Below, piece after piece: positions 21,862 to 28,959 of a stretch of 36,235 nt of DNA (position 1 is the first letter of the stretch; each line of letters starts with the position of its first letter). The translations under genes and the position numbers were made by a program. Origin of the DNA: Micromonospora tarensis (GTDB lineage: Bacteria; Actinomycetota; Actinomycetes; Mycobacteriales; Micromonosporaceae); assembly GCF_016803395.1 (NCBI RefSeq), contig NZ_JAEVHL010000042.1:1-36235 (forward strand), written 5' to 3'. The notes under the pieces are model-generated. The model saw only the letters and a list, made by a program, of their open reading frames with translations, had not been told where the DNA came from and searched no databases.

Positions 21862-24610
21862 TCCGATGCTTGGCGATTATGAAATCCGCCTCCCCGGCCC
21901 GGGGCGACTCCTTGTCGTAGTAGTCGTCGCGGTGCAAAAGAATGACAACGTCGGCATCTTGCTCAATTGACCCAGACTCGCGCAGATCGGACAATTGGGG
22001 TCGCTTGTCGGTGCGCTGCTCGGGGCCACGGTTGAGCTGACTGACCGCGATGACCGGGCACTCGACCTCCTTGGCCAGCAGCTTCAGGCCACGGGAGAGG
22101 TCGGCGACCTCCTGCTGGCGACTCTCGGTGCGCTTCGGTGAGGTCATCAGCTGGAGATAGTCGACCACGATCATCTTGAGGTCGTGCCGTTGCTTGAGCC
22201 GCCGGGCCTTGGCCCGGATCTCCATCAGGTTCATGCTCGGAGTGTCGTCGACGAAGAGCGGCGCCTCGCTGATCTCGCCCATGCACCGGGCCAGCTTGGT
22301 CCAGTCGTCGTCGGAGAGCTGCCCGCTGCGCAGCACGTGCAGCGGCACCCGCGCCTCGGCGGAGAGCAGCCGCATGACGATCTCGACCTTGCTCATTTCC
22401 AGGGAGAAGATGGCCGCCGCCTGGTTCGCACGAATTGCGGCGTTTCGCGCAAAGTCCATGCTCGCGGTGCTGTTGTGGGTGGGAATCATCGCGCGGCTGG
22501 CCAGATAGAGATGCTCGGGGTTGTCCACCGTGACGCAGCGGACCGGCACGCTCGGCACTGGGCGGACGTCCACGATGAAACGCGAGGCGGTCCGAACGTC
22601 GGAGGCGGTCCGACGACGTTCGGCGTGCGCATCCCGCTTTCGCCTGAGTCGGAAGATGACGTCCGGCGTGGAGAAGTTCAGCGTGTACGCGGTGGACGAA
22701 GCGAGGGTGCGACCGCGTACCGGCTTCGCGTTGATGGTGCAGCGGTAGCCCAGGCTGACGATGAGCTCACGCACATCCTCTGCCAGCCGCCTAGAGGTGG
22801 ACGTGTATTGCAGATTGCCTGTGGGAGCGACGGTGCCGTCGGTGTCCATCAGGCCGGCCAACAACGCCCGGCGCTGAGCCTCGGAGGCACGGAGATAGAC
22901 GCCCGGGATGTGCTTGGTTGCCGCGACCCCTACCTGACGCAGCAGCCCCAGGAAGGATCCGTTTCGACTGTGGCAGCCAGCGCATTTCCTCGTCGCTGGA
23001 TTCTCGCGAAGTGCCCGGGTGGAGACGCCACAGTCCACGCACAGGCCGTTGCGGGGAGCGGCCCGTTCAGGCCGCAGCAGGATGGTGTAGACCATCGGTC
23101 CGCTTGGCCGTACGTTGAAACCGTCCGCCTGGACATGCGTGATCATCTCTGGATCTGCGGTGGTGAAGCGGCCGGCTCCGGTGTGGCCGTCGCCAAGCCA
23201 CGCCCCCAACGTGTATGGCGGAACCACCAGCTTTCGGTCCGGGAGGTCGAGGGGCGCGGTGTTCTGGACCGCGTGGTTGAGCCGTCGCTCGGCGGTGTCG
23301 GTTCGCAGCGTGGCCGCGATCTCCGCGGTGGTGACGACACCATCGCGGTTGGCCCGTTCACCAGCTCCGACGTTCTGCTCGGCTCGTCTCAGAAGCGCGC
23401 CGAGCAGCGGGCCGGCCGGGTAGCCGGGCGCAGTCCAATTTCGGGTCCTGCCGTTGCGAACGACGGGACGGCTGATCCGACCGACGGAGCCGACCTCACT
23501 GGCAACGGTCTGCAGGACATGCCGGAACTCTGGCCCAACCTGCGCAATCGTGTCGAAGAGTGTGACCGGCTGGTTCTCCCTGGTGCTGATCCTCTCGTGG
23601 GCCGCACGGACGGTGGCGAGCGAGGACTCGGACCAGTGCCGCCTGGGCCGCGCCGATCCCTGCCGCCGGCTTGCCCGGCTGGTCGTCTTCCACAGGTGCT
23701 CCGCGTCCGCCACGATGACCGTGCCGTCGGAGAACTCCACCTCGTAACAGGGACGGTCATACATCACCTCGAAGGCGTGTGTGACAGTGGTGGGGCTGCC
23801 GTCCGCCGCCAACAGCCGATCACCCGTTCGAACCTCGCCCATGGTGGTCCAACCGTCCGGCGTCGGCAGTGGGGTGTCGAGCGCGAGCGCCTTGCCCAGA
23901 CCAGGCCTACCAGCGACGATCACGAGCTGCCCGGCGTGCAGGCCGTTGAGGAGCCGGTCCAGGTCGCTGAAGCCGGTCGGCACACCGGTCATCACACCGC
24001 CCTGCGCACCCACCGCCTCGATCTCGTCAAGCGTCGGCTGCAACATGTCGGCCAGGATCGCGAAATCCTCGCTGACCCGACGTTCGGTGACGTCGTAGAC
24101 GGCCTGCTGGGCAAGGTCCACGATGTCGTCGACGTCGCGGCTGCCGCCGCTGGCGGTGCCGTAGCCAAGCTGCACGATCTTCGTGCCGGCCTCGACCAAT
24201 CGGCGCAACACCGCCCGCTCACTGACGATCCGGGCGTAGTAGGCCGCGTTCGCCGCAGTGGGCACGCTGGCGATCAGGGTGTGCAGGTAGGGCGCGCCGC
24301 CGATGCGGACCAGATCCCCGGAGTCGGCGAGCGCCGCCGCGACGGTGATCGAGTCGGCCGGCTCACCCCGGCCGTAGATGTCCAGGATGGTGTCGAAGAT
24401 GGTGGCGTGCACCGGCCGGTAGAAGTCGTTGGTCTTGAGGATCTCGACGACGTCGGCGATGGCGTCCTTGGAGAGCAGCATGCCGCCGAGAACGCACTGT
24501 TCGGCGGCCACGTCCTGGGGCGGCGTCTTGTCGAACTGGCCGTCCCGCTGCACGGGTGGCTGCCCTGCGCCGGAGCGTGGCTCTGCCCGCATGTCGTCGG
24601 TGACCGACAC
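21788..24610 (-). CDS. dnaB: Replicative DNA helicase DnaB with an intein
   Basis: Hexameric 5'-3' helicase of the replication fork. The 940-residue precursor is host protein (467 residues without the intein) interrupted by 473 intein residues at 241-713. The N domain has AAEQCVLGGMLLS (about 35-47). The Walker A motif GRPGLGK^ST is split exactly between K240 and S714. Walker B MIVVDYLQLM (about 813-822) and RESGSIEQDADVV (about 877-889) follow. The GTG start at 24610 has GGAGGGGGG upstream; sequence before it is non-coding. A TTGAGT-N18-TATGGT promoter lies about 115 bp upstream. Splicing is needed for helicase activity because the ATP-binding loop is broken in the precursor. Confidence 0.96.
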   Translation of the reverse strand: MSVTDDMRAEPRSGAGQPPVQRDGQFDKTPPQDVAAEQCVLGGMLLSKDAIADVVEILKTNDFYRPVHATIFDTILDIYGRGEPADSITVAAALADSGDLVRIGGAPYLHTLIASVPTAANAAYYARIVSERAVLRRLVEAGTKIVQLGYGTASGGSRDVDDIVDLAQQAVYDVTERRVSEDFAILADMLQPTLDEIEAVGAQGGVMTGVPTGFSDLDRLLNGLHAGQLVIVAGRPGLGKALALDTPLPTPDGWTTMGEVRTGDRLLAADGSPTTVTHAFEVMYDRPCYEVEFSDGTVIVADAEHLWKTTSRASRRQGSARPRRHWSESSLATVRAAHERISTRENQPVTLFDTIAQVGPEFRHVLQTVASEVGSVGRISRPVVRNGRTRNWTAPGYPAGPLLGALLRRAEQNVGAGERANRDGVVTTAEIAATLRTDTAERRLNHAVQNTAPLDLPDRKLVVPPYTLGAWLGDGHTGAGRFTTADPEMITHVQADGFNVRPSGPMVYTILLRPERAAPRNGLCVDCGVSTRALRENPATRKCAGCHSRNGSFLGLLRQVGVAATKHIPGVYLRASEAQRRALLAGLMDTDGTVAPTGNLQYTSTSRRLAEDVRELIVSLGYRCTINAKPVRGRTLASSTAYTLNFSTPDVIFRLRRKRDAHAERRRTASDVRTASRFIVDVRPVPSVPVRCVTVDNPEHLYLASRAMIPTHNSTASMDFARNAAIRANQAAAIFSLEMSKVEIVMRLLSAEARVPLHVLRSGQLSDDDWTKLARCMGEISEAPLFVDDTPSMNLMEIRAKARRLKQRHDLKMIVVDYLQLMTSPKRTESRQQEVADLSRGLKLLAKEVECPVIAVSQLNRGPEQRTDKRPQLSDLRESGSIEQDADVVILLHRDDYYDKESPRAGEADFIIAKHRNGPTDTVTVAAQLHLSRFVDMAIG
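22472..23890 (-). mobile_element. DnaB intein with LAGLIDADG homing endonuclease, class 3 features
   Basis: A 473-residue intein. It begins with Ala (ALALDTPLPTPDGW) instead of Cys or Ser and ends IPTHN before Ser of the host. Splicing blocks: A/N1 around ALALDTPLP; B around EFSDGTVIVADAEHLW (W307); F around VRCVTVDNPEHLYLA (C692); G as PTHN (T711, N713). A non-nucleophilic first residue with W, C and T at these places is the signature of class 3 inteins. The endonuclease domain has both LAGLIDADG motifs, LGAWLGDGH (about 468-476) and LLAGLMDTDG (about 583-592), plus a CVDC...CAGC pair (524-546) that may bind zinc. Nothing looks degraded, so splicing and homing may both work. Confidence 0.93.
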
Positions 24611-24721
24611 GGGTCCCCCCTCCACTGCGCCGGAGTCGATCCCAGCTCTACCGCTGGGGTACGACACTTCCGTCCGACCGGGCCGGTCGATCGGGGGCCA
24701 TCGCCGGCGGTCGAGGGCCAA

Positions 24722-24751
24722 CCATACGGACCCCGAGGTCAGAGACTCAAC
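24722..24751 (-). promoter_or_regulatory. Candidate housekeeping promoter of dnaB
   Basis: TTGAGT (24746-24751), an 18-nt spacer, then TATGGT (24722-24727), the best -35/-10 pair seen in this window. The transcript would have a leader of about 105 nt before the GTG at 24610. Confidence 0.5.
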
Positions 24752-24779
24752 AAGACCGGTGGACGAGCCTCGGGACAAC

Positions 24780-24895
24780 CTGTGGATGCCGGTGGGCAGC
24801 ATGTGCGTAGCGTGTGCACAGCCTGTGGAAAACCATTGGGGAATTCTCGGCCGGAGGTCGTTGACCTGGGAAAACACGCTCCCCAACCTGTGGAG
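24780..24895. promoter_or_regulatory. Cluster of three DnaA-box-like motifs
   Basis: CCTGTGGA occurs at 24780-24787, 24823-24830 and 24888-24895. The second (TGTGGAAAA) and third (TGTGGAGGA) resemble the relaxed actinobacterial DnaA box (complement of TTGTCCACA); the first is weaker. They lie just upstream of the dnaB promoter. Confidence 0.4.
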
Positions 24896-24993
24896 GAGAA
24901 TATTTCGGTCGGGTCTGTGACACGATCGTCCCGTACTATCTCCAGCGAACGGCTACACCTGGACAGCGGATTCCGCTTTCGGTTCAGAAGGGT

Positions 24994-24999
24994 CACACT
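24994..24999 (+). promoter_or_regulatory. -10 box of the disordered membrane protein gene (leaderless)
   Basis: CACACT, 6 nt before the GTG at 25006. Confidence 0.4.
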
Positions 25000-25005
25000 C
25001 CGGCC

Positions 25006-26568
25006 GTGAGTTACCGGGACTGGGGACGCGGGGATGGCAGCCCGCGCGAGCGCCAGCCAAGCGCCTCGTGGGGTGAACGCGCGGCGTCCGTTCCGGTTGA
25101 TCCGTACGACGCGGACGGGCGCTACCGCACCTCCAGTCGTCGGCGTGCGTTGGAACGCGGCCAGGACGAGCCTGTCGACGCCTACCTGCCCCGGTGGGCG
25201 CTGGAGTCGGGGGTCCGGCACGCTGATGGTGGCGGTCGCCACGCCGCGCCGGACGAGGACGAGCGGGAGTTCGACCGGCCGATGTCCGGTGCCGGTCGGC
25301 GCTCAGCCGAGTCTCCGGACGATTGGCAGCGCGGCGGCCGGGCGAGTCGTCGGGAGCAGATGGCGATCGGTGCGGGTCCGGAGTCTGACCACACCCGGGA
25401 GTGGACGCTCGACCGGCCGCAGGAGCCGGGGTACGCGGGTCGCCGCCGCGCCGACGCCGAGGAGGACGAGCCGGTTTCGGGCGCGGTGACGGACCGGCGT
25501 CCCCGCCGTGCGCCCGCTGGCCGTCCGCAGGTGATCTGGTCGGGCGGGGATCTGGAGTCAACGACCCCGAGCGAGCAGACGCCGGACCAGCAGACGAGCC
25601 GTCCGGGCAGGCGTAGGCGCCGGGCGACGGAGGAGTCGTGGGGGTCCCGGCCGGCGGCTGACCCGTGGGTCCGCAAGTCGGAGCGGGCGGCTGAGCCCGA
25701 GCCGTCGTACCCGCCGGCGGTGGATCCGTGGGACGCCTCGGGCGTGCACGAGTGGCTGCCGGCAGCCGGCCCGGACGCCGGGGATCTGAGCGGCCAGTGG
25801 TCGGCGGTGGAGAGCGTCGGTGGCTGGGAGCGGTCCGAGCACACCGGCCAGTGGGAGCGGTCCGCGATCGAGGACGGCCAGTGGGACCGTACGCTGCCGC
25901 CGCGCTCCGACCGGTCGGTGGCCGCAGAGGGGTGGCCGAGCCGGGACGACGGCTTCTGGTCGGGCACTCGGTTGGCCGATGACGATCCTCGTTGGATGGA
26001 TCCGACGACGTCGGCGCCGCGCTCTCCGGTTGTCGGTTACACGGCGCCACGACCACGGAGCGCGCCCGTACCGCGCACGGCTGCGCCGCGTCCGGGTGGT
26101 GTGCCACGGCGTCGGGCGGACCGGCCGGTGGTGGGGGCGGCGTCGGTGCGTCGGCGGGTCGAGTCGGCGGCCACCGGTGCCTGGGCGCGGCGGCTGGAGG
26201 ACGACCTGCTCGACCCGGATCCGGGTGGGTCCGTCCGGCCGCTGCTGTACACGGCTGCCTGTTACCTGGTGCCGGCGATGTTGATCTTCGTTTGGCTGTT
26301 GACGTTGGACGGTCAGGCGCCGGCTGGTTGTGTGACCGACATCAGTGGGGGCGGCTGCGACTCGGCCCGGTCACGCGCACTGGACTCGCTGCTCGCCGGT
26401 TCGCCGCGCTTCGGGTTGGCGCTGGTCAGCAGTCTGGTGGTGGCGGCGCTGCTGCGCCGGGTGGGCACCACGTGGCGTTCGGCGACCATCGCGGTCGCCG
26501 CCGCGGTGGTGGGTGGCGGCCTGTCCACGGTGTTGATCAGCGCGGTGACGGGTCAGCCGATCGGCTGA
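25006..26568 (+). CDS. Hypothetical protein, long disordered N terminus and C-terminal membrane helices
   Basis: A 520-residue protein not recognised as a named family. About residues 1-400 are charged and rich in Arg, Asp, Ser, Trp, Pro and Gly, without hydrophobic core, including repeated W-E-R-S and Q-W-x-R pieces (for example GGWERSEHTGQWERS). Then a basic stretch leads to three membrane helices: about 414-434 (YTAACYLVPAMLIFVWLLTL), about 465-482 (FGLALVSSLVVAALL) and about 490-515. A short loop between helices one and two has two Cys (GCVTD, GGCDS). Its position beside rplI-dnaB and divergent from dnaB suggests an envelope or division-linked protein, but this is a guess. It is convergent with rplI across a terminator. 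Confidence 0.65.
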   Translation: MSYRDWGRGDGSPRERQPSASWGERAASVPVDPYDADGRYRTSSRRRALERGQDEPVDAYLPRWALESGVRHADGGGRHAAPDEDEREFDRPMSGAGRRSAESPDDWQRGGRASRREQMAIGAGPESDHTREWTLDRPQEPGYAGRRRADAEEDEPVSGAVTDRRPRRAPAGRPQVIWSGGDLESTTPSEQTPDQQTSRPGRRRRRATEESWGSRPAADPWVRKSERAAEPEPSYPPAVDPWDASGVHEWLPAAGPDAGDLSGQWSAVESVGGWERSEHTGQWERSAIEDGQWDRTLPPRSDRSVAAEGWPSRDDGFWSGTRLADDDPRWMDPTTSAPRSPVVGYTAPRPRSAPVPRTAAPRPGGVPRRRADRPVVGAASVRRRVESAATGAWARRLEDDLLDPDPGGSVRPLLYTAACYLVPAMLIFVWLLTLDGQAPAGCVTDISGGGCDSARSRALDSLLAGSPRFGLALVSSLVVAALLRRVGTTWRSATIAVAAAVVGGGLSTVLISAVTGQPIG

Positions 26569-26641
26569 CCGGCCGGCGGGCGAACCGCACCGGCCGGATG
26601 CCGACGCGGGCTGGCCTGGTCTGGCCGAGACGGCGTACGCA

Positions 26642-26677
26642 CGAAGGCCCGCACCGATCGCTCGGTGCGGGCCTTCG
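26642..26677. terminator. Bidirectional intrinsic hairpin between gene 25006 and rplI
   Basis: Perfect 16-bp stem (26642-26657 with 26662-26677) with the 4-nt loop TCGC. There are no clear T-runs, but its placement between convergent ends and its very high stability make it a good terminator for both. Confidence 0.8.
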
Positions 26678-26693
26678 GGTGGTGTTACGGACG

Positions 26694-27140
26694 TCAGCCC
26701 TGAACGACGTTCAGGTTGAACGAGGCGGTCACCTCGGGGTGCAGCTTGATCTTCACCGGGTAGCTGCCGGTCGACTTGATGTGACCGGGCACCTCCAGCC
26801 GACGCCGGTCGAGGACCGGGCCGCTGGCCGCCTTGACGGCGTCGACGATCTCGGCCGGGGTGACCGAGCCGAAGAGCCGACCACCGTCGCCGGCGCGGAC
26901 CTTCAGGTTGACCTTCAGACCCTCGAGCTGAGCCTTGACCTCGTTGGCGTGGTCGAGGTCGCGGATCTCACGGGCCGAACGGGCCCGCTTGATGACCGTG
27001 ACCTGCTTTTCCGCGCCCTTGGTCCAGGCGATCGCGAAGCCCTGCGGCAGCAGGTAGTTACGGCCGTAGCCGTTCTTGACCTCGACGATGTCGCCCGGGG
27101 CACCGAGGCCGGACACTTCCTGAGTCAGGATGATCTTCAT
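26694..27140 (-). CDS. rplI: 50S ribosomal protein L9
   Basis: bL9, the elongated two-domain protein at the base of the L1 stalk. At 148 residues it has full length: N-domain [19 protein letters not shown] and [16 protein letters not shown] (about 22-37), the connecting helix, and the C domain with [16 protein letters not shown]. It is the last gene of rpsF-ssb-rpsR-rplI, 14 bp after rpsR, with GAGAGGAGGC before the ATG. Confidence 0.97.
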   Translation of the reverse strand: MKIILTQEVSGLGAPGDIVEVKNGYGRNYLLPQGFAIAWTKGAEKQVTVIKRARSAREIRDLDHANEVKAQLEGLKVNLKVRAGDGGRLFGSVTPAEIVDAVKAASGPVLDRRRLEVPGHIKSTGSYPVKIKLHPEVTASFNLNVVQG

Positions 27141-27154
27141 ATCGGTGCCTCCTC

Positions 27155-27394
27155 TCAGCGGGTGGTGGCCGTGTACGGCAGGAGCGCCATCTCACGGGCG
27201 TTCTTGACCGCACGGGCGATCTGCCGCTGCTGCTGCGAGGTAACGCCGGTCACCCGCCGAGCGCGGATCTTGCCGCGATCGGAGATGAACTTGCGCAGCA
27301 GCGCGGTGTCCTTGTAATCGATATAGGTGATCCCGTCCTTGTCGAGCGGGTTCACCTTCTTCTTCGGCTTGCGAAGTGCCGCAGCCTTGGCCAT
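27155..27394 (-). CDS. rpsR: 30S ribosomal protein S18, zinc-ligand-free form
   Basis: bS18 of 79 residues, partner of S6 on the platform. [23 protein letters not shown] (split here as [12 protein letters not shown] and [11 protein letters not shown]) and [12 protein letters not shown] are typical. Zinc-binding S18 proteins carry CxxC near residue 14 and a C/H pair near residue 50. Here the matching places read [11 protein letters not shown] and [11 protein letters not shown], so all ligands are missing. The ATG at 27394 has AGGAG 8 nt upstream; upstream in-frame codons to 27436 have no such signal. Its place in the ssb operon marks it as the main S18. Confidence 0.95.
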   Translation of the reverse strand: MAKAAALRKPKKKVNPLDKDGITYIDYKDTALLRKFISDRGKIRARRVTGVTSQQQRQIARAVKNAREMALLPYTATTR

Positions 27395-27435
27395 TGCACG
27401 TGCTCCTGGTTTGCGATCGCGGGCGCTCGGCGCCA

Positions 27436-27951
27436 TTAGAACGGTGGCTCCTCGTCAAAATTGGCGCCCGAACCGGCACGCGCGGGAGAGGGAGCGGCCG
27501 AAGCCCAGGGGTCGTCGAAGTTGCCTCCGCCGCCACCCTGGTTGCCACCACCACCGCCACCGAAGCCGCCGCCACCGCCGCCGGAGCGGGACATCTTCTG
27601 CACCTTTGCCGTGGCGTAGCGCAGCGACGGACCGATCTCGTCGACCTCAAGCTCGATGACGGTGCGCTTCTCACCCTCGCGGGTCTCGTACGACCGCTGG
27701 CGCAGCCGGCCCGACACGATCACCCGGGCGCCACGCTGCAGCGACTCGGCGACGTGCTCGGCGGCCTGACGCCAGACGGTGCAAGCGAGGAACAGCGGCT
27801 CGCCGTCCTTCCATTCGTTCGACGCCTTGTCCATGAAACGGGGCGTCGAAGCGACTCGGAACTTGGCGACCGCAGCCCCGGAGGGGGTGAACCGCAACTC
27901 GGGGTCATCGGTCAGATTGCCGATGACCGTGATGGTGGTGTCTCCTGCCAT
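27436..27951 (-). CDS. ssb: Single-stranded DNA-binding protein
   Basis: Essential SSB of 171 residues that coats single strands at forks. The OB fold covers about 1-115: [21 protein letters not shown], then [21 protein letters not shown] and [16 protein letters not shown] Gly-rich linker with GGGGG runs follows (about 127-147), then the conserved acidic-hydrophobic tip FDEEPPF that docks partner proteins. The ATG at 27951 is chosen since GAGGAG stands 6 nt upstream. It lies between rpsF and rpsR, about 100 bp after rpsF and 41 bp before rpsR. Confidence 0.97.
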   Translation of the reverse strand: MAGDTTITVIGNLTDDPELRFTPSGAAVAKFRVASTPRFMDKASNEWKDGEPLFLACTVWRQAAEHVAESLQRGARVIVSGRLRQRSYETREGEKRTVIELEVDEIGPSLRYATAKVQKMSRSGGGGGGFGGGGGGNQGGGGGNFDDPWASAAPSPARAGSGANFDEEPPF

Positions 27952-28049
27952 GACCATCTCCTCGCGCACTCAGCGTCTCGTCGTACAGGCTCGCAGAGCC
28001 GTACGACAGAGTCGCGGAGGCTGATCCGGACGAACCGGGGTTTGAAGGC

Positions 28050-28340
28050 TTAGCGCATTTCCGGTCGGAGGACCTTGGTGCGCAGCACGGACTCGTTGAG
28101 CCGGAGCTGACGGTCCAGCTCGGCCACGGCAGCAGGCGTGGCCTGCAGGTCGACGACGGCGTAGATGCCCTCGGCCTTTTTGTTGATCTCGTACGCGAGG
28201 CGCCGGCGGCCCCACACGTCCGTCTTCTCAACCGAGCCACCCGCGGTCCGAATCACGTTCAGGTACGTGTCGAGCGACGGTGCCACGGTGCGTTCCTCGA
28301 GGCTGGGGTCGAGGATCACCATGATCTCGTAATGACGCAA
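28050..28340 (-). CDS. rpsF: 30S ribosomal protein S6, TTG start
   Basis: bS6 of 96 residues, the S18-binding platform protein. [15 protein letters not shown] opens the protein, with [19 protein letters not shown] (about 43-61) and the end [12 protein letters not shown]. Family alignment places the initiator directly before RHYEIM, and the codon there is TTG (28340-28338). AGGAGG lies 10 nt upstream. It heads the rpsF-ssb-rpsR-rplI operon. Both the SD and the TTG are inside a predicted leader stem, so translation is probably controlled by S6:S18. Confidence 0.96.
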   Translation of the reverse strand: MRHYEIMVILDPSLEERTVAPSLDTYLNVIRTAGGSVEKTDVWGRRRLAYEINKKAEGIYAVVDLQATPAAVAELDRQLRLNESVLRTKVLRPEMR

Positions 28341-28398
28341 GACGTGCTCACCTCCTGTGGGCTAAGCGGCCACGGTCCTTCCGTGGCAGGAGGTCTTG
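28338..28398 (-). promoter_or_regulatory. Predicted S6:S18-binding leader RNA of rpsF
   Basis: On the minus strand, CAAGAC-CTCCTG (28398-28387) pairs perfectly with CAGGAG (28357-28352) and GTCTTG (28343-28338), with an 8-nt bulge on the 3' side. CAGGAG is the SD core and the last three bases of GTCTTG are the start codon. Inside sits a hairpin CCACGG/CCGTGG (28386-28381 with 28375-28370), followed by unpaired CCGCTTAGCCCA. A CCG in such an internal bulge is the hallmark of the S6:S18 leader motif. Folding is by eye. Confidence 0.65.
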
Positions 28399-28509
28399 TG
28401 TCGCTGCCCGCACGTGTCGGGGGAACCCGGCCGGACGCGGACAACCTGACCAGGATAGCCGGTCCGAACGATCATGCCCGGGGTGGTGGGGTCGGCACCG
28501 GGATATGTC

Positions 28510-28559
28510 GACGGGGGTCCACCGTCCGGCCGCGTGTCGGCTGGTGGTGGACCCCCGTC
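28510..28559. repeat. Inverted repeat, 14-bp perfect stem
   Basis: GACGGGGGTCCACC (28510-28523) pairs with 28546-28559 around a 22-nt GC-rich loop; two more outer pairs (28507/28562 and 28508/28561) could extend it past one mismatch. It lies about 170 bp upstream of rpsF. Confidence 0.7.
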
Positions 28560-28763
28560 TACGGGGCCGCGGGGCGTCCGGTCCGCATTCCTTGGGTGGG
28601 ACCTGGGGAGGAACGACCACACCGATGAGGTTGGACCGAGGACGCCCCGCGGAGCTTTATCGTGTTGTTATCTGACGGTACAACAGCACTCGTACCTTGT
28701 CGGGGGGAAAAGCCCAAATTTCCGAGATTCTTCATCGGTCGGTATGCGATGCGTGAAAGGTGG

Positions 28764-28793
28764 CCCCTGCCGCGCCGGGCCGCGCGGCAGGGG
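28764..28793. terminator. GC-rich hairpin upstream of endonuclease IV
   Basis: CCCCTGCCGCGC (28764-28775) pairs with 28782-28793 with a 6-nt loop. On the minus strand the stem is followed by a short CCACCTTTC. It could stop readthrough in either direction; T-runs are weak. Confidence 0.4.
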
Positions 28794-28946
28794 TGACCTC
28801 GCTGTCGGCCGTCGACCACCGGCCGCGGTACGCGCCGCTGGCGCTTACCGGATGCTGGTCGGGGCTTCAATCCCATCAACGAGCGTCGGTCTGTCCGGTG
28901 ACGCCACACCGCCCCGGCCGTCGCCCCGGCCGTCGGGGTCGCGACG

Positions 28947-28952
28947 TAGGCT
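28947..28952 (+). promoter_or_regulatory. -10 box of endonuclease IV gene (leaderless)
   Basis: TAGGCT, 7 nt before the ATG at 28960. Confidence 0.55.
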
Positions 28953-28959
28953 CGCTCGC

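Larger units (their letters stand above)
24611..25005. other. 395-bp divergent intergenic region, dnaB promoter side
   Basis: No gene is supported. It holds the dnaB leader and promoter, three DnaA-box-like TGTGGA motifs, a TACTAT (24935-24940) of unknown use, and the -10 of the gene starting at 25006. Confidence 0.6.
28341..28959. other. 619-bp divergent intergenic region rpsF / endonuclease IV
   Basis: No gene is supported; open frames here are upstream extensions without family features. It holds the rpsF leader, two GC-rich hairpins (28510-28559 and 28764-28793), a weak minus-strand -10 (TATCCT, complement of 28452-28457) and an A/T-richer patch at 28654-28740 that may contain another promoter. 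Confidence 0.6.

Noticed and set aside
24611..24886. 92-residue N-terminal extension of DnaB
   Set aside because: The extension covers the promoter and DnaA-box-like motifs, and a strong SD precedes the GTG at 24610.
22184..25009. 941-residue plus-strand open frame across dnaB
   Set aside because: Antisense shadow of dnaB and its intein. It has no family motif or start signal, and long antisense frames are common at this GC content.
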